A DNA stretch of 64,000 nt from Effrenium voratum (GCA_963377175.1 CAUJNA010001224.1:917501-981500), one strand, 5' to 3'; positions 10,501 through 20,836 are shown, counted from the first letter of the stretch. Notes: generated from the sequence alone by a model not told the origin. Made by a program: numbers and translations.

Positions 10501-11132
10501 AGGTCCTCAATCTCGCAGCCACAGCGCGATGCTGCCTCCACCTTGGTGAAGGGGCCCTCTACCATGCCCATGGGGACCTCCTCCAGGAATGTGCCACGGA
10601 TGAGCTCACTGAAGTGATCCGCCGAAGGGTAGTTACCCCGGGCTGTGGGATGAGGGAGTTCCTGAAACTCCGGCTCCTCCCCTTTTAGCTCCTTCTTGAG
10701 TGGCCAGATGCCCGGCGAGGCCAGGGGTGGGTCCGTGACCCCCAGTGGGACCCCTTGTTCGTGGTCGGGGTCCTGAATGTTCAGCGCCACGCTGTGCAAG
10801 ATGTCCAGGAAGAAGGGTTGGCCTTCAGCTGGTCGGCCTGCCCCCGGCGCTAGGATCTCCCTGATATCCTCCAGCAGGTCCTCCGGGAAGGGATGTGACC
10901 CGTCCCCCAACGAGAGCGACTCCTGGAGCTTGTCCCCCCATGGCGAAGAGATCTTGGCCCCCATCGCTGCTGCTTTGGACAGTGGCCGAGTCCACGGGGC
11001 CAGCCGTCCCAGTGAGGGCTTCCCACCCCCGCCCCTTAGGGGGCGCTGTTTGAAGGCCATCTGGAGGTACATAACCTTGTCGGAGAGATTTGGGTCGTGC
11101 GTGATCGGCAGGGTGGTCAACGGCGTGCCCAT
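10425..11132 (-). pseudogene. RT N-terminal extension, frameshifted
   Basis: An open minus-strand frame that reads in polyprotein style (…LSDKVMYLQMAFKQRPL…FSELIRGTFLEEVPMGMVEG…) and leads into the RT fingers. The finger motif I see (YDGSVGGANDTIRNQTV) is in a different frame at about 10441-10390, and the palm is in a third. At least two frame changes therefore separate this segment from the RT core. I infer one ancestral polyprotein. Confidence 0.6.
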
Positions 11133-11695
11133 GGCTCAGGGGAAAGAGTTCCACCCCGAAGTTCGACCATCCCGCCAGCCGGCTGTGTTGGTGTCCGGAC
11201 CTCCGGATTGTCTGAGGCCGAGACCGGAAGTGAGCCCAGGGTTAGTCCCGCCAACGCTTGTTGGCCGGCCTTCAGCCTCCGGGACTGGCGCTTGTTGTCC
11301 CCCGGCGTGCAGGTTCCCTCTGTCGCCTCGGGGGGGGTCGTTGGGTTCGCCTGGGGCACCATGCCCTCCAGGTCCTCTAAGCCCCACAGGGTCTGCTCCG
11401 CTCTGCCCCTCACCGGCGGCGGGCCACCCGGTTTGGGGAACCATCTGAGAATGCTCCACGTCCTGCAGTTGGGGCCAAAGGCGACCTTGCCCGCCATGGC
11501 CATGGAGCACATCGTAGAGTAAGGCTCATTTGTTAGCATGTCCTGTCCAAGATCTCCACCCTTTCGCCTGATGTCCACTGCCCAAATGTACTCCGAGAAG
11601 GCCGGGTTGTAGGCATGGAGGTAAGCATCCAGGGCCCCCGCATCATCCTTCCCAGCGTACAGCAGGATGAGGGACGGCTTTGACGACTCCGGCAC
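11117..11695 (-). CDS. Methyltransferase-like segment of the retroelement
   Basis: The frame begins MPESSKPSLILLYAGKDDAG. It has a Rossmann-like start (LILLYAGKDDAGALDAYL, residues 9-26), an acidic strand end (WAVDIRRKGGDL, 38-49) and FGPNCRTWSILRW (73-85), which resembles motif IV of cytosine-C5 methyltransferases (G-P-P-C). The Pro-Cys dipeptide is replaced by Asn-Cys. DIRS elements often carry a methyltransferase domain, but of the adenine type, so this is a different and degenerate relative. The activity is inferred, not shown. The rest of the frame is low-complexity linker. Confidence 0.5.
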   Translation of the reverse strand: MPESSKPSLILLYAGKDDAGALDAYLHAYNPAFSEYIWAVDIRRKGGDLGQDMLTNEPYSTMCSMAMAGKVAFGPNCRTWSILRWFPKPGGPPPVRGRAEQTLWGLEDLEGMVPQANPTTPPEATEGTCTPGDNKRQSRRLKAGQQALAGLTLGSLPVSASDNPEVRTPTQPAGGMVELRGGTLSPEPWARR

Positions 11696-12153
11696 CGGAC
11701 GTGGCGTCCACCTTAGTCTGAGCCTCAGTCTTTCCGGGGTCCTGCATCCATGGGAAGGTGGGGCTTGCCCCCCCTAGGGATTCCGTGTGTCCTTTGTCTG
11801 ACCCTCCGGTCATCTGTCCCTGGGCTTGCTGCTTGTGCTGGCGGTTCTGCCCGCCCTTGGAACACCCCTTGCCGGGCGGATCCTCACCTCTGGGTCTCTC
11901 TGGGGGTTCTTCCCACTGCCTCGGTGGGTCCGCCCTTCTGGAGTGCCCTGGCTGGGTCCGCTCCTCTTCTTCGGTGGAGGGGCTTCCGGGGCCGGTGGCA
12001 CCCTGGAGAAATCCCCTCCCACCTGCGGCCGTCCTGGCCTCCCCGCTCTGTCTGCCTTCCGCTGTGGCTCTGGTGGGGTTGGCTCTCCCCCTGCTGTGTG
12101 CACTCTCGCACTGGTGGCCTGTGATCCCAACGGAGACCAGGAAGCCACGGGGC
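11696..12153 (-). pseudogene. Linker between gag-like region and methyltransferase segment
   Basis: GC-rich, Pro/Gly/Arg-rich frames are open on both strands with no recognisable domain. They appear to be a low-complexity part of the polyprotein. The plus-strand frames here are antisense shadows. Confidence 0.45.
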
Positions 12154-13524
12154 CTATGGCACCCTGAGTGGCCTCCTGTCACTTGGGAAGGTGTGGGCAT
12201 GCCTGTGGCACATGCTTCGATGGGGGGCGGGCAGTTGTGGGATCGGCCGCATGATCCCGAACACTTGTTGTGAAGGTGATGATCTCTGCAGTACGCCACC
12301 CCTTTGGGATTCTTTGAAAGCCCAGTGGTCCGGCCATGGGGTCGAGGGGGTGTTGGGGGACTTCCCCTTGCCGCTTGCCCTTCGGCTTGGACCGGGTCGG
12401 CCCCGAGGGCCAGGATCCTTTTCCCCCCTTCTTGGGCTTCTCCCACTGAGTCTGCCACACCTTGGGTGCCTTGCTCTTGCTCTTCCCCTTCTCCGGCGCC
12501 CTGTTGAGGTGCTCATAGACCTCCCGTTGCCAGAAGAGGAAGTCGCCCCTGATGTTCTTGAGGGCTTCGGAGAGAGTGGTGCCCTGGTGCACCATCTCGT
12601 GAATCTTGCGCCATGCATTGCGCTCTGCGAACAGCAAGGTGGTGTCGCTCGGGGGGGCTTCCTGCCGGCTATGTCTTCCCCATAGAACCAGGCATACCAA
12701 TCATCCAACTCCTCCTTGGTGACCCTCAGGTTGCCAAACTGTGGCAGTGCTGCCGTGCACATCAGGAGCGTCGTCCTGAAGGTTAGGTGCAATCGTTCCA
12801 GCTGGCGCCGAGATGTAGGGTGGCTCCTCACCTCTTCTTCATCCTCCCTGTCCCAGCCGTCCACCGTGATCTTCTTGTGGGTGGATGAGGGGCGTTCCCC
12901 TTCTTCCGGGAGCGCGCTCACGATGTGTTTTGCCGGGATGTAGCCCAGCTCGCCCTTGGCAATCATGCGCCATTGCTTCTTGAGGTAGCCATCACTACCT
13001 TGGAACTCCAACCTCGGCTTCGGGGTCCCATGCGTGGCCACGTAAGCATCTTCCAGCTGGCGCCTGTCACACAGGACCTCCAAGGGAGCCTTTGTCGGGC
13101 CCGCCTGGCCCGCCGGGTGGTCACCTTGGTTGCCCCCCCGGACCAAGTTGGCTGCCACCCGAACTGCCTGAAGGAGGCGCATCGCCGTGAAGGCCGAGGT
13201 CTGGGCGTTGAACCCATTCTCTCCATCCTGGAATCCCAGGTCCCGGGGACCATTGTCCCTAGCCGCCGCCGGGGTGTTCCAGCGATCCGCCAGGTCTTCC
13301 ACCGTGACGTATCCCGATGCGCCCAGAGCCGCCTGGATGGCCCAGGGGATTTCCTTGCCCACCAGGATGGCCGCCAGTGGCTTCTGCAACTTTGCCACGT
13401 CCTCCTTGAACTCCGCTGGGACCTCCTCCGGTGGTTTGGACCTCCTACCTTGGTGTGGGTGGGTGGGTTTTTCACACAAATTGGGTTCTGGGAACCCAGG
13501 GCAAAGCTTGAGCCAAAATGGCAC
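12154..13524 (-). pseudogene. Gag-like protein of the RT module
   Basis: The frame follows the leader. Its helical body (PPEEVPAEFKEDVAKLQKPL, then AIQAALGASGYVTVEDLADRW and VTKEELDDWYAWFYGEDIAG) is followed by a basic tail. At about 12700 the coding sense moves to another frame (ending near 12179) that carries NAWRKIHEMVHQGTTLSEAL and a Lys/Pro-rich stretch, so one frameshift is present. I call it gag-like from its position before the enzymes, its helical content and its basic C-terminus; no zinc knuckle was seen. Confidence 0.5.
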
Positions 13525-13569
13525 ACGCCATTATGGTCAAGCATTTCAAACACAGTTCACATTAACAAA
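13467..13569 (-). repeat. Internal leader repeat B1
   Basis: This matches the outer leader at 19722-19843 apart from a 20-bp deletion. In transcript sense it starts TTTGTTAATGTGAACTGTG, contains the spliced-leader relic, and ends ...CCCAATTTGTGTGAAAAA. It lies directly against the internal trailer. A frame through it stays open (MFEMLDHNGVCH...), but the gag-like frame differs, so I treat the leader as untranslated. Confidence 0.82.
13507..13541 (-). promoter_or_regulatory. Palindromic dinoflagellate spliced-leader relic (inner)
   Basis: Minus-strand GCCATTTTGGCTCAAG (13522-13507) equals the last 16 bases of the 22-base dinoflagellate spliced leader. Positions 3-6 of the leader do not match. 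It is preceded by CTTGACCATAATGGC, an imperfect inverted copy, giving a 35-bp near-palindrome. What follows (CTTTGCCC) is not a splice donor, so this is a relic and not a spliced-leader RNA gene. Confidence 0.8.
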
Positions 13570-13747
13570 GTGTATGTAAGCTAACCAAACGGCACCACAC
13601 AAGCACGCGATAACTCTTTTATCCGAGCAATGTGTTGGTGCCAGGGACTCATCTTCCCCTGTCAGATGTCAACGGCTGGGTGGGCCCCATGGGCCACCCA
13701 CCTCAAACTCTCAAAAACTGAAGAACGGGTGTGCAGACTGATAGCGC
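13569..13747 (-). repeat. Internal trailer repeat A2
   Basis: This is the copy of the outer trailer (8767-8934), with an extra AAAACTGAAG. It ends the recombinase module and abuts the leader of the RT module at about 13569/13570. Confidence 0.85.
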
Positions 13748-13764
13748 CATTTCCGAAGGACAGT

Positions 13765-14330
13765 CTAACACACCCGCCATTTCCGAAGGATGCCAGTCTG
13801 TGCTGAGGGCCCTGTGGGGACCTCCGCAGGCTCCAGTGCCCAGTCCGCCGGGAAGCCATACCTCTTGAAGCAACGTTCGCACTTGCCATAGGCCTCCTGC
13901 TCCGTCATGTAATCCAGCACAGAGAGCTCCTGGATCTTAGAAGCCGCCGGTCGCCACCCGCACCCCACAGCCGTGCCTTCGACATTCAGCAGGTGGATTC
14001 TGGACTGGCCGGCGTTGCCTGTGCGTTTGACCGCCGCCACCACACGAAGGGGGAGGTCCGGGGTGGCGGGACACAGGTCCTTGGCCTTCACTGGTGTGTC
14101 CTCGGGTCCCTGTTCCACCAATGACCATGAGCGAGTCGATGGCGCGCTCCCTGAGGGTACCGTGGGGGATGCCTCCCCTTCCCTTTAACGGTTTGGTCCG
14201 GTCCTGCGTCCGTGATGTCCACTGCTGGTGGCGGGAGCGGGTCCGCCCAGTCCGGGTGGTTCAAGTCCTCCCTGCGTTCCCTGCCTGGCCCGAGGTTCAG
14301 GTTGGGGACCTTCTGCGCTTCCTGGCCCAA
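13765..14330 (-). pseudogene. C-terminal part of the recombinase-module polyprotein
   Basis: Two overlapping minus-strand frames. The leftmost (13765-14121) reads ...KIQELSVLDYMTEQEAY, then a C-x2-C pair in KCERCFKRYGFPADW, a possible half zinc site. The other (14088-14330) is low complexity. They probably form the tail after the recombinase, separated from it by frameshifts. Confidence 0.4.
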
Positions 14331-15464
14331 ATCTCCACAACCACGTTGTGCTTCTCCCGCACGTAGACGTCTGCTGTGCTCTCCGTGAGCCAGTTGCCTA
14401 GGTACATGCGGCGCTCCGGGGGATCCCCATCTGGAAAGCGCAGTCCGGGATGAACACTCGGAATGAGTGCCACGTCAGCGGCTTCACCAACCCCGGGGTA
14501 ACTCCCCGACGGAGAATAGCATCCTTGAGCCATCTCAGAGCCCTTTGCGGTGTGGAAGGTCTCGGGATCACCCTGCAAAGTCTTTGCTCACCGTCGGGAG
14601 CAAGTAGTCCATGTCCTGGAATGCCTCCTCGGATACCAGTCGCCTGACCGAGGCCACCCAGGTAGTCCACCAGGGGATCCCCGTGAAGCTGTACTTCGGA
14701 GCAATCAAGGGGACCGGGTTGCGGTTGATTCGTGCTGCTGAGACCGTCTTGGTCTGCCAGGCCTTCAGCTCCACAGTGTTGCTGGTGTGGATAAGGTCCT
14801 TGGGGTGAACATGCTGGAGGTCATTGAAACGAGCGCTGCACCCAACCTGGAACCGGGCGAAACCCAGGATGAAAGCGTCCAGCACCTCGTGTCTGCTCCT
14901 CCCCGGGGCCTCCTGCGTACCGGGGCCGGTGGCACCCAGGCGATCGTAGCCGGCCCCCTCCTCCAGAGCCCATATGACCTCTTTGCTGGGGACCACCGCC
15001 TTGCGCTGTGGCCTGGTGACCGTGTCCGTGAGCGCCTCTTCCAATGAGCTCTTCTTGGACTTGAGGCGATGGAGCTCGTCTATCTTCAGCAACCCGAAGG
15101 TCTTGGAAAACCACTTGAGGGTGTTCCACACCTGCCGTAACTTGCACGGGGTGACCTCCTCTTCGGCGAGCTGGTTAAGGAGAGAGCGGACATGTCGTTC
15201 CTGCCATGGAATCACTGTGAAGCCTCTCTTCCGGAGACTCTCGTAGACCAGGCAATGTTGCCTGAGTGTCCGGAACCTACTGTCCCCCAAGAGGTCCAAT
15301 GCCTCCTTGCGGAAGTCCTCCCCTGCATGTATGCGATGTGCTCCGCAAAAGGGGCGAAGTGGGCAAGGAGCCGTTCCGCCCATTTCCCGCACATATGGAG
15401 TTCCAGCGCTCGCTGGGTCGTGGGCTCCATTTCCCTGATTTTCCCCGGTTGCCAGTGCCTCCAC
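14297..15464 (-). pseudogene. Tyrosine recombinase of the retroelement (frameshifted)
   Basis: The N-terminal SAM-like helical region (RTLRQHCLVYESLRKRGF and following) and core start in the frame 14568-15464. The first catalytic Arg is in CSARFNDLQ (about 14831) and the strand Lys is in AWQTKT (about 14750). The His-x-x-Arg box TWHSFR is in a second frame (about 14469-14458). YLGNWLTESTADVY, with the nucleophilic Tyr at about 14365-14363, is in a third. All R-K-HxxR-Y residues are therefore recoverable, but not in one frame. In this family the enzyme would integrate a circular DNA copy without target duplication. The frameshifts suggest this copy is inactive or contains indel errors. Confidence 0.75.
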
Positions 15465-15794
15465 TTCAGAAGCTCCGGTTGTTGGAGTGGGGGTGGGTCA
15501 TCTCGTGAGAACCACCTCAGTTGGTCCTGGCGGTCCCATTCATTCTCCAGGGGAAAAGTTCTCGCTCGGCTTGCCATCCGCAGTCGCCATGAGGAGGAAC
15601 CATAGGCTATCCCATAGGTCGGCCAGGTCCGCCGCGGACAGAGGCTGGGGAAGCCTGCCCGCCGCCGACGCCACCAGGCCGTTGAAGTAGTCCGTCGGGA
15701 CCACTTGGTCGTCTTGCCCTACCGGAATGCCCGAGAGTTCCAGGAGCTGGGCGAAGCGGACTGCCGGCTCCCCGCCCAGCTTCCTCCCCGCGCA
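15212..15794 (-). pseudogene. N-terminal region of the recombinase ORF
   Basis: Two frames. 15794-15541 (no ATG) reads RFAQLLELSGIPVGQDDQVV, then TDYFNGLVASAAGRLPQPLS. It overlaps 15577-15212 (MASRARTFPLENEWDRQDQ, then LRWFSRDDPPPLQQPELLKW). The overlap at about 15577-15541 could be a decay frameshift or a reinitiation site. The region then leads into the recombinase frame. Confidence 0.5.
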
Positions 15795-16406
15795 GGCACA
15801 TCAGGACAGCTCCCCGTCCGTCTGTCTCGGGGAGAAGGACTCATCCGCCAATGTGTCCCATAGGACCCTTGGAATGCGGTCCCAAAGACGTGTGTAAGGC
15901 GGGCGCAAAAGAAACTTGGTAGAAACCCTAGCCATGAGGAAAAGGGTCCTATCGAACGGCCGGGACCCAACCACGGCACAATGCATGCATGTTCCAAACG
16001 CGCAGAATGCCGAGTGCAGATGGAGCAGGCAGGCCAAACGCAGCCCGACAGGACCAAAAGCCAACCCCCGGAAATCCCCAAAAGCACGGAGGGGGGAGAC
16101 CAACCAGGCGGGGGATTCCCCAAAAACCCCCAAGGGGACCTCAAGGAAACCAAGAGTCAGCCGCAGCCACTTTTTCCGAACCGTGGCTGATATGGCCCGT
16201 CCTTGGGGCAGCCAATGCATGTGGCCTCCAGATCGAGGCAATCCGGCTGTCGTGACGTGTTGAACAGGGGGGAAACAATGGTGAAAGATGAGCCCAAAAG
16301 GAGACACCCTTACTCCTCCCCCCACCCGAGACGGGGCCAAAGGCGCCCAAGTCCCGGCGGGAAGAGATCACACGACTCCACATCCAAAAGGGCTGTGAGA
16401 CACGAC
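15795..16406. other. Spacer between gag-like region and recombinase
   Basis: About 600 bp. A long minus frame (15801-16340) has no coding character, and A/C-rich tracts (CAAAAACCCCCAAGGGG) occur. It separates two ORFs in the first module and could hold a trans-splice acceptor, which I cannot prove. Confidence 0.4.
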
Positions 16407-19400
16407 CTAGCGGCTCTCACCCTTCAAGATCGCCTCCTTTGCCACCGAGTGGATGGCCGCCAGCCCCGACTTCTCCGGGTTGCTCAAAATGACCGACCAC
16501 AAGGCAGTGGAGACAGCCCCCAGGCCATTCGAGGAGCTGAAGCGCATGCGGGGGGTGCTCGCGTCGCCCAGGACTAGCCGCTCGTCCCTGAGAGGCTCCG
16601 TCGGCTCCACCCTCTTGTAGAACTCCATCCTGTCACGGATCCACTGATTATATAGCTGCTCCGTGGCCTTGTCTTTGTGCCACCCCGTGATCTGGAGCAG
16701 CCTGTTTTTTTCGCGGCTCGCCCTCCAGAAGCCCTTGCAAAATCTGCACATATAGCCCCCGGTGGTCTTGAACTTCTCCTTGGGCCCAACACACATGCTT
16801 CGTCTCCTTGGGGAAGTGCTTGTTGATGTACTTCCGGCCCGCGACCGCCGTGACCGTGGCCGTGGTGATGGGCGGGTATCGCCTGGTGCCTGGTCTGGTG
16901 CGCGGAGCGTGGTGTCTGCCCCCCCCAGAACCTTGGCCTTGGGGTCCGCCTCCTTGGCCGCTCCTCCCCCCGGGCCAGAGGCACCCAAGGGGGGGGAGCA
17001 ACCCAGCTGCCGGATGAGGTCCTGGGAGTAACCCAACCTGTCGTACAAGGCCCCCGCCACCTCCTGCGGGACCTGCTCGACCCAGTCGTGGACCACGTTG
17101 CAGCGCCAGTTGACCTTCACCTCCACCATCGAAGACTTGCTCAGGCCCGCCACCAACTTGGCGCAGACCGAGCCGAAGGCCTTCAGCGTGATCCGCTCGT
17201 CGCAGACCGCCCTGAAACGCAGCGCCTCCTTACTGTCGTGGACGGGGGCCACTGGGATCTCCATCACAGGCAACGGGAAGTTGACGATGAAATTCTTGGC
17301 CGCCAAAAACGTCCCCATCTCCTTGAAGATGTAGCTCCATTCCGCCTTGCTGCGCGGCTTGGGGATGCCCAGGCTCTCCAGGAAGGGCACCGCCTCCTTC
17401 CTCATCTGGAGGATGTTGCCCATCCACTTGTCCGAGGTCGAGCCCTCCGCATTGCGGCCCCGGCGTTGCGTCTTCACGATCAACGGGGGAAAGTGGTCCA
17501 GGCCGAGTAGATGTACTTGAAAGTGAACCTGTGGGCGTACACCCCCGTCAGGCTCGGCAGGTCCCACGTTCTCGTCTGCCTGGTCCAAAACACCCCATCA
17601 CCTTTCGCCCAGAAGATGCCCACCACCTGCTCCGGCGCCGGGCACTCGCCCCGGTTCACCTGCGCTCGGATCTCCAAGGCCGTGTAGATGACTGGGTCGA
17701 TGTGGTCCTGCTCGCACGTGAGTGGGTGAGTCCTGCGCTCCAGGGCCAGGAGCTCCTCCGGCGTGAGCTTGAACTGCCGGTCAGCGCCCTTGGGGATCTC
17801 ACCGCTTGCGTGCTTCTTCCAGATCCCCCCAAACATCCGGAGCTCGGGACAGCTTGCCCTCCTCCGAGTCCAGGTCCTGCTGTGACCCCCAGGGCCAGTG
17901 GCACCCTTAGGGGCGGCCGGTGCCACCAGATCGGGCATCTCCTCCAGCAGCGCCGGTTCTGCGACTCTCTGAGCCTCCTGATGTAGGGGACATACTTCTT
18001 TTTGATGTCTCCCACCTGGGGGATGTCCTCGGGTCATCCAGCTCCAGGGGGCAGAATAGCCCCCTCTCCAGTGCCTGCCTGAGATCATCCGGCCACGCCG
18101 ACGCTTCCAAGGGCTTGAGAGTGTGGTTGAGCATCCATGCCTGGTTGGTGTCCTGGGTGCGCTTGTTCGCCGCCTGAGCCTCCTGAATGGAGCCCATCGC
18201 CTCAGCCAGTGCCTGGCTGGCGTCAACGCCCTTCCCCTCCAGGTACTGGTCTCGCAGCTTGGCCTTGAATCGCTCCAGGTTGACCTTCCTGAAACCACGG
18301 GCTCCCTCATTGGCCACCTCCTCTGACGGCAGGGCCTGCATGCCCTCCTGGAGAGGCGCCAGGATAGCCATCTCGTTGTCCAGCATCTCCTCCGTGACCA
18401 ACTCCTTGTGCCGCCGCCTGGCCGAGGACTCCTCCGGGGTCGGTTCCCGATGCTCCCTCAAGGCCTTATGCAGCTCCTCCTTCTTCCGGATCGCCTGGTC
18501 CACCTGGGGGTGGTAGAGCTGGAAGCTCTGAGCCTCCGCCTCCTTCAGGGACCGCTGCACTTTGACCTTGATCTCCTGGCATTCCCGGACCTTCAACGCC
18601 TCGTCGTCCGCCTCCATGGACAGGATCTCCTGCCGGATGTCCACCCGCCTGTTGAGCGGGACCACATCTGCCATGGTGATCTCCTCTGCCGTGTCCGTTT
18701 TCGGAGGAGCTCTCCCCAGGACCGTGCCGTCCACCAGGTTGCGGTCTGCCTGTGCCCGGGTACCACCGGGGCCAGCGGCACCCAGGCTTCCCCCCTTCCC
18801 GCTGTTGGATCCAGGTCGGCTTGCCCTCCACGATGAGCAGGTTGTAGGTGATGCCGTCCGCCTCATAGGTGGCCCAGGGTGCCTGGAAGGGGACAAATTC
18901 TTGCCTGGGCAGACCCAGCACTGCTTGGCTGCCTCTGGCCACCCCGTGCCGCATGCCTTGCACATGAACTTGTAATCGGAATGGCCTGCATCCTTTGCTG
19001 GGTGCCAATGCACGCCTTGTTCCTCTGGAACTGCGAGGCCCAGACCTCCTCCTGCCGGATCTGGATCTTCATCGGGACATAGGCCTCCAGGATACGAATC
19101 ACCAGGTCCTCCGTGAGATTCTTCCCGACAAACTTGTGGAACAGGGAGACCGCCTCCTCCACCGTGACGTCCCTCAGCAAAGTGGCCGCCGATGCCGGAA
19201 GGACCGGGAAGAGGTCTGGGAGGTCCACCAGCTTGAAGTAACCGGGTCGGCCCTCAACCGGCACCAAGGAGACCGGTTTGTTCACATGAGCCGTGGTCTT
19301 CTGGGAAGCCGCCACGAAACCCCTCAGCCTCTTCGTGGGTGGTGTCTGTGCCTCCTCCGGTGGAGTGGCCCGCTCCGTGACGTCCGCATCTTCCATGTCC

Positions 19401-19681
19401 TTGTCCTCCTCCTCGGCGGGGCCAGGGGCACCCAAGCCGGAAGTCGGTGTGGCAAACGCCACACGGAGACGCTCCAGTGCACTGGAGAGGTCCTTCATCA
19501 CGTCGGTAGCCGAAGCCGACGGGGGGGCCTCGGGCTCGTCCAAAACCAGGCCGGCCGCCACTGCCGCCTCGCGTGTGCGAATTTCCTGGGCCTCCTGGCT
19601 GGCCATTTCAACCTCCTCCACGGTGAGCGTCTGGTCCTCAATCAGCTCAAAGGAGGTGGCCGAGGTTGCCGAGGAAGCCAT
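16407..19681 (-). pseudogene. Gag-like polyprotein of the recombinase module
   Basis: The start is chosen at 19681 (MASSATSATSFELIEDQ), just after the leader. It begins with an acidic, Glu-rich N-terminus. A frameshift at about 19010 leads to a frame with a C-x2-C...C-x2-C finger (CKACGTGWPEAAKQCWVC) and a long charged coiled coil (DIRQEILSMEADDEALKVRE, then SLKEAEAQSFQLYHPQVD). Further frame changes near 18050 and 17550 lead to LTPEELLALERRTHPLTCEQ, then a region with CRFCKGFWRASREK, ending at 16407 (…VAKEAILKGESR). The length, over 1000 residues, is large for a gag. Function as a nucleic-acid-binding capsid protein is inferred from position and the two Cys-rich motifs. Confidence 0.55.
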
Positions 19682-19721
19682 TGCTTGATCGGGGTTAGTT
19701 CGAAAGTGTCCAAACTCAATT

Positions 19722-19843
19722 TTTTTCACACAAATTGGGTTCTGGGAACCCAGGGCAAAGCTTGAGCCAAAATGGCACATGCCATTATGGTCAAGCATTT
19801 CAAACACAGTTCATGTTTCCACATGCGTTTCAACATTAACAAA
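19722..19843 (-). repeat. Outer leader repeat B2
   Basis: The right limit of the retroelement, sharing sequence with 13467-13569. It carries 20 extra bases (TGTTTCCACATGCGTTTCAA) before the common CATTAACAAA end. Beyond 19843 no similarity to the element remains. Confidence 0.82.
19761..19795 (-). promoter_or_regulatory. Palindromic dinoflagellate spliced-leader relic (outer)
   Basis: The same 16-base spliced-leader end (19776-19761, minus strand) with the same inverted partner as at 13507-13541. The two copies differ by one base in the central loop (GCATGT against GCGTGT). Confidence 0.8.
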
Positions 19844-20836
19844 ATATGTATGCCGTAAAGGCAGTAGCTCATCGACAATCGAAAACACACAACAACAAGT
19901 GATACAGAAACACGGCCAACATTTCAGCAGCGCTTGCAAAGCACCCAAACGTTGATGACCCTTCTTGTTAACTCTCTAGGTACTGCACCATTTGTTCTAG
20001 GTGCGAAGACCTGCTAGACTCTGCAAATGTAGAGACTCCGCGAATTGTGATAGCACTGCTAGCTTTCCATTGCAAAACCGGTCAAAATGTGAGGCGCTGC
20101 TGTGCGCGATAGTGAACATGTGAGCCTTCTCAAGATGATCTGACATCCTGCGAACTTGGGTGGCAAATGCCTCTACGAACGCTGAGTCGCGTGCTTTGAC
20201 CTCCCTGCATCATGCGACTCATCTGGCAAAAGTGAGCAAACACGTCCAGTTTGTGCGCCTCTGGGCGCCGCATCCTGGCATGCTGAAGCGGATCGGTGGA
20301 ACTTCGAAGCCATTGGTCTAAACCCCACCCACCACGTCCTAAACTTTGACAATGCAAAGTGCAAAGTAGAATTCAGCAATTAAAGGTCTCACCAAAAAAG
20401 CTTCAGACAACTTGATCTGGGCAGCTTCTGCGAATCAACCTCAAACAACGGGGAAACCAGCTGCTTGAAGCCCCTTTACAGGTCCTGATTCCCAAAACAT
20501 AGTCTGAACCCCCGCAAACATCATATCATTGCCTGGGATGCTCTTGGCTTTGCAAAAACCTTCAGCTTTGAGTTTGCATCGCGGGCTTACGTTCTTAATC
20601 CCTTGCGCAACATGAGGTACCCTTTACCCTGTAATTGCCCACAACAGTGAACGAAAAGGAAACCCCTCAGTAAATCAAAAGACTGTGCCATTTTTCCGGG
20701 GCCCCCTGCTCGTCAATCATCTCCCTGGCCAGTTGCGCTGCCTTGGTCTCAGCTTCAGCCTGGGCAACATGAGGACCGTTGGGTGAGGAGGATCCATGCC
20801 CACATACTGGATGGACGAAATCTATTTCGCACCCCT
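19844..20836. other. Non-coding flank
   Basis: AT-richer DNA immediately right of the retroelement. No exon, repeat or RNA gene was recognised. Confidence 0.4.

Larger units (their letters stand above)
8767..19843 (-). mobile_element. Two-module tyrosine-recombinase retrotransposon (DIRS/Ngaro-like)
   Basis: An 11-kb GC-rich block whose coding frames all run on the minus strand. In transcript order: leader (19843-19722), gag-like region, tyrosine recombinase, trailer (13747-13570), leader again (13569-13467), second gag-like region, methyltransferase-like segment, reverse transcriptase, RNase H, trailer again (8934-8767). Trailer and leader sequences are nearly identical between modules, and the internal trailer abuts the internal leader. 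This is the A1-B1A2-B2 topology of split direct repeats known from tyrosine-recombinase retrotransposons. Here the internal junction separates two long coding modules rather than lying near one end. Reading frame changes several times in both modules, so this copy is decayed or carries sequencing indels. No target-site duplication was seen at the outer ends, which fits integration by recombination. Confidence 0.72.

Noticed and set aside
11758..12273. 171-codon plus-strand frame rich in Leu/Pro/Gly
   Set aside because: A GC-rich shadow opposite the element's linker.
13507..13541. A spliced-leader RNA gene
   Set aside because: The leader end is followed by CTTTGCCC, not a splice donor, and the first part of the leader is mismatched; it is a relic inside a repeat.
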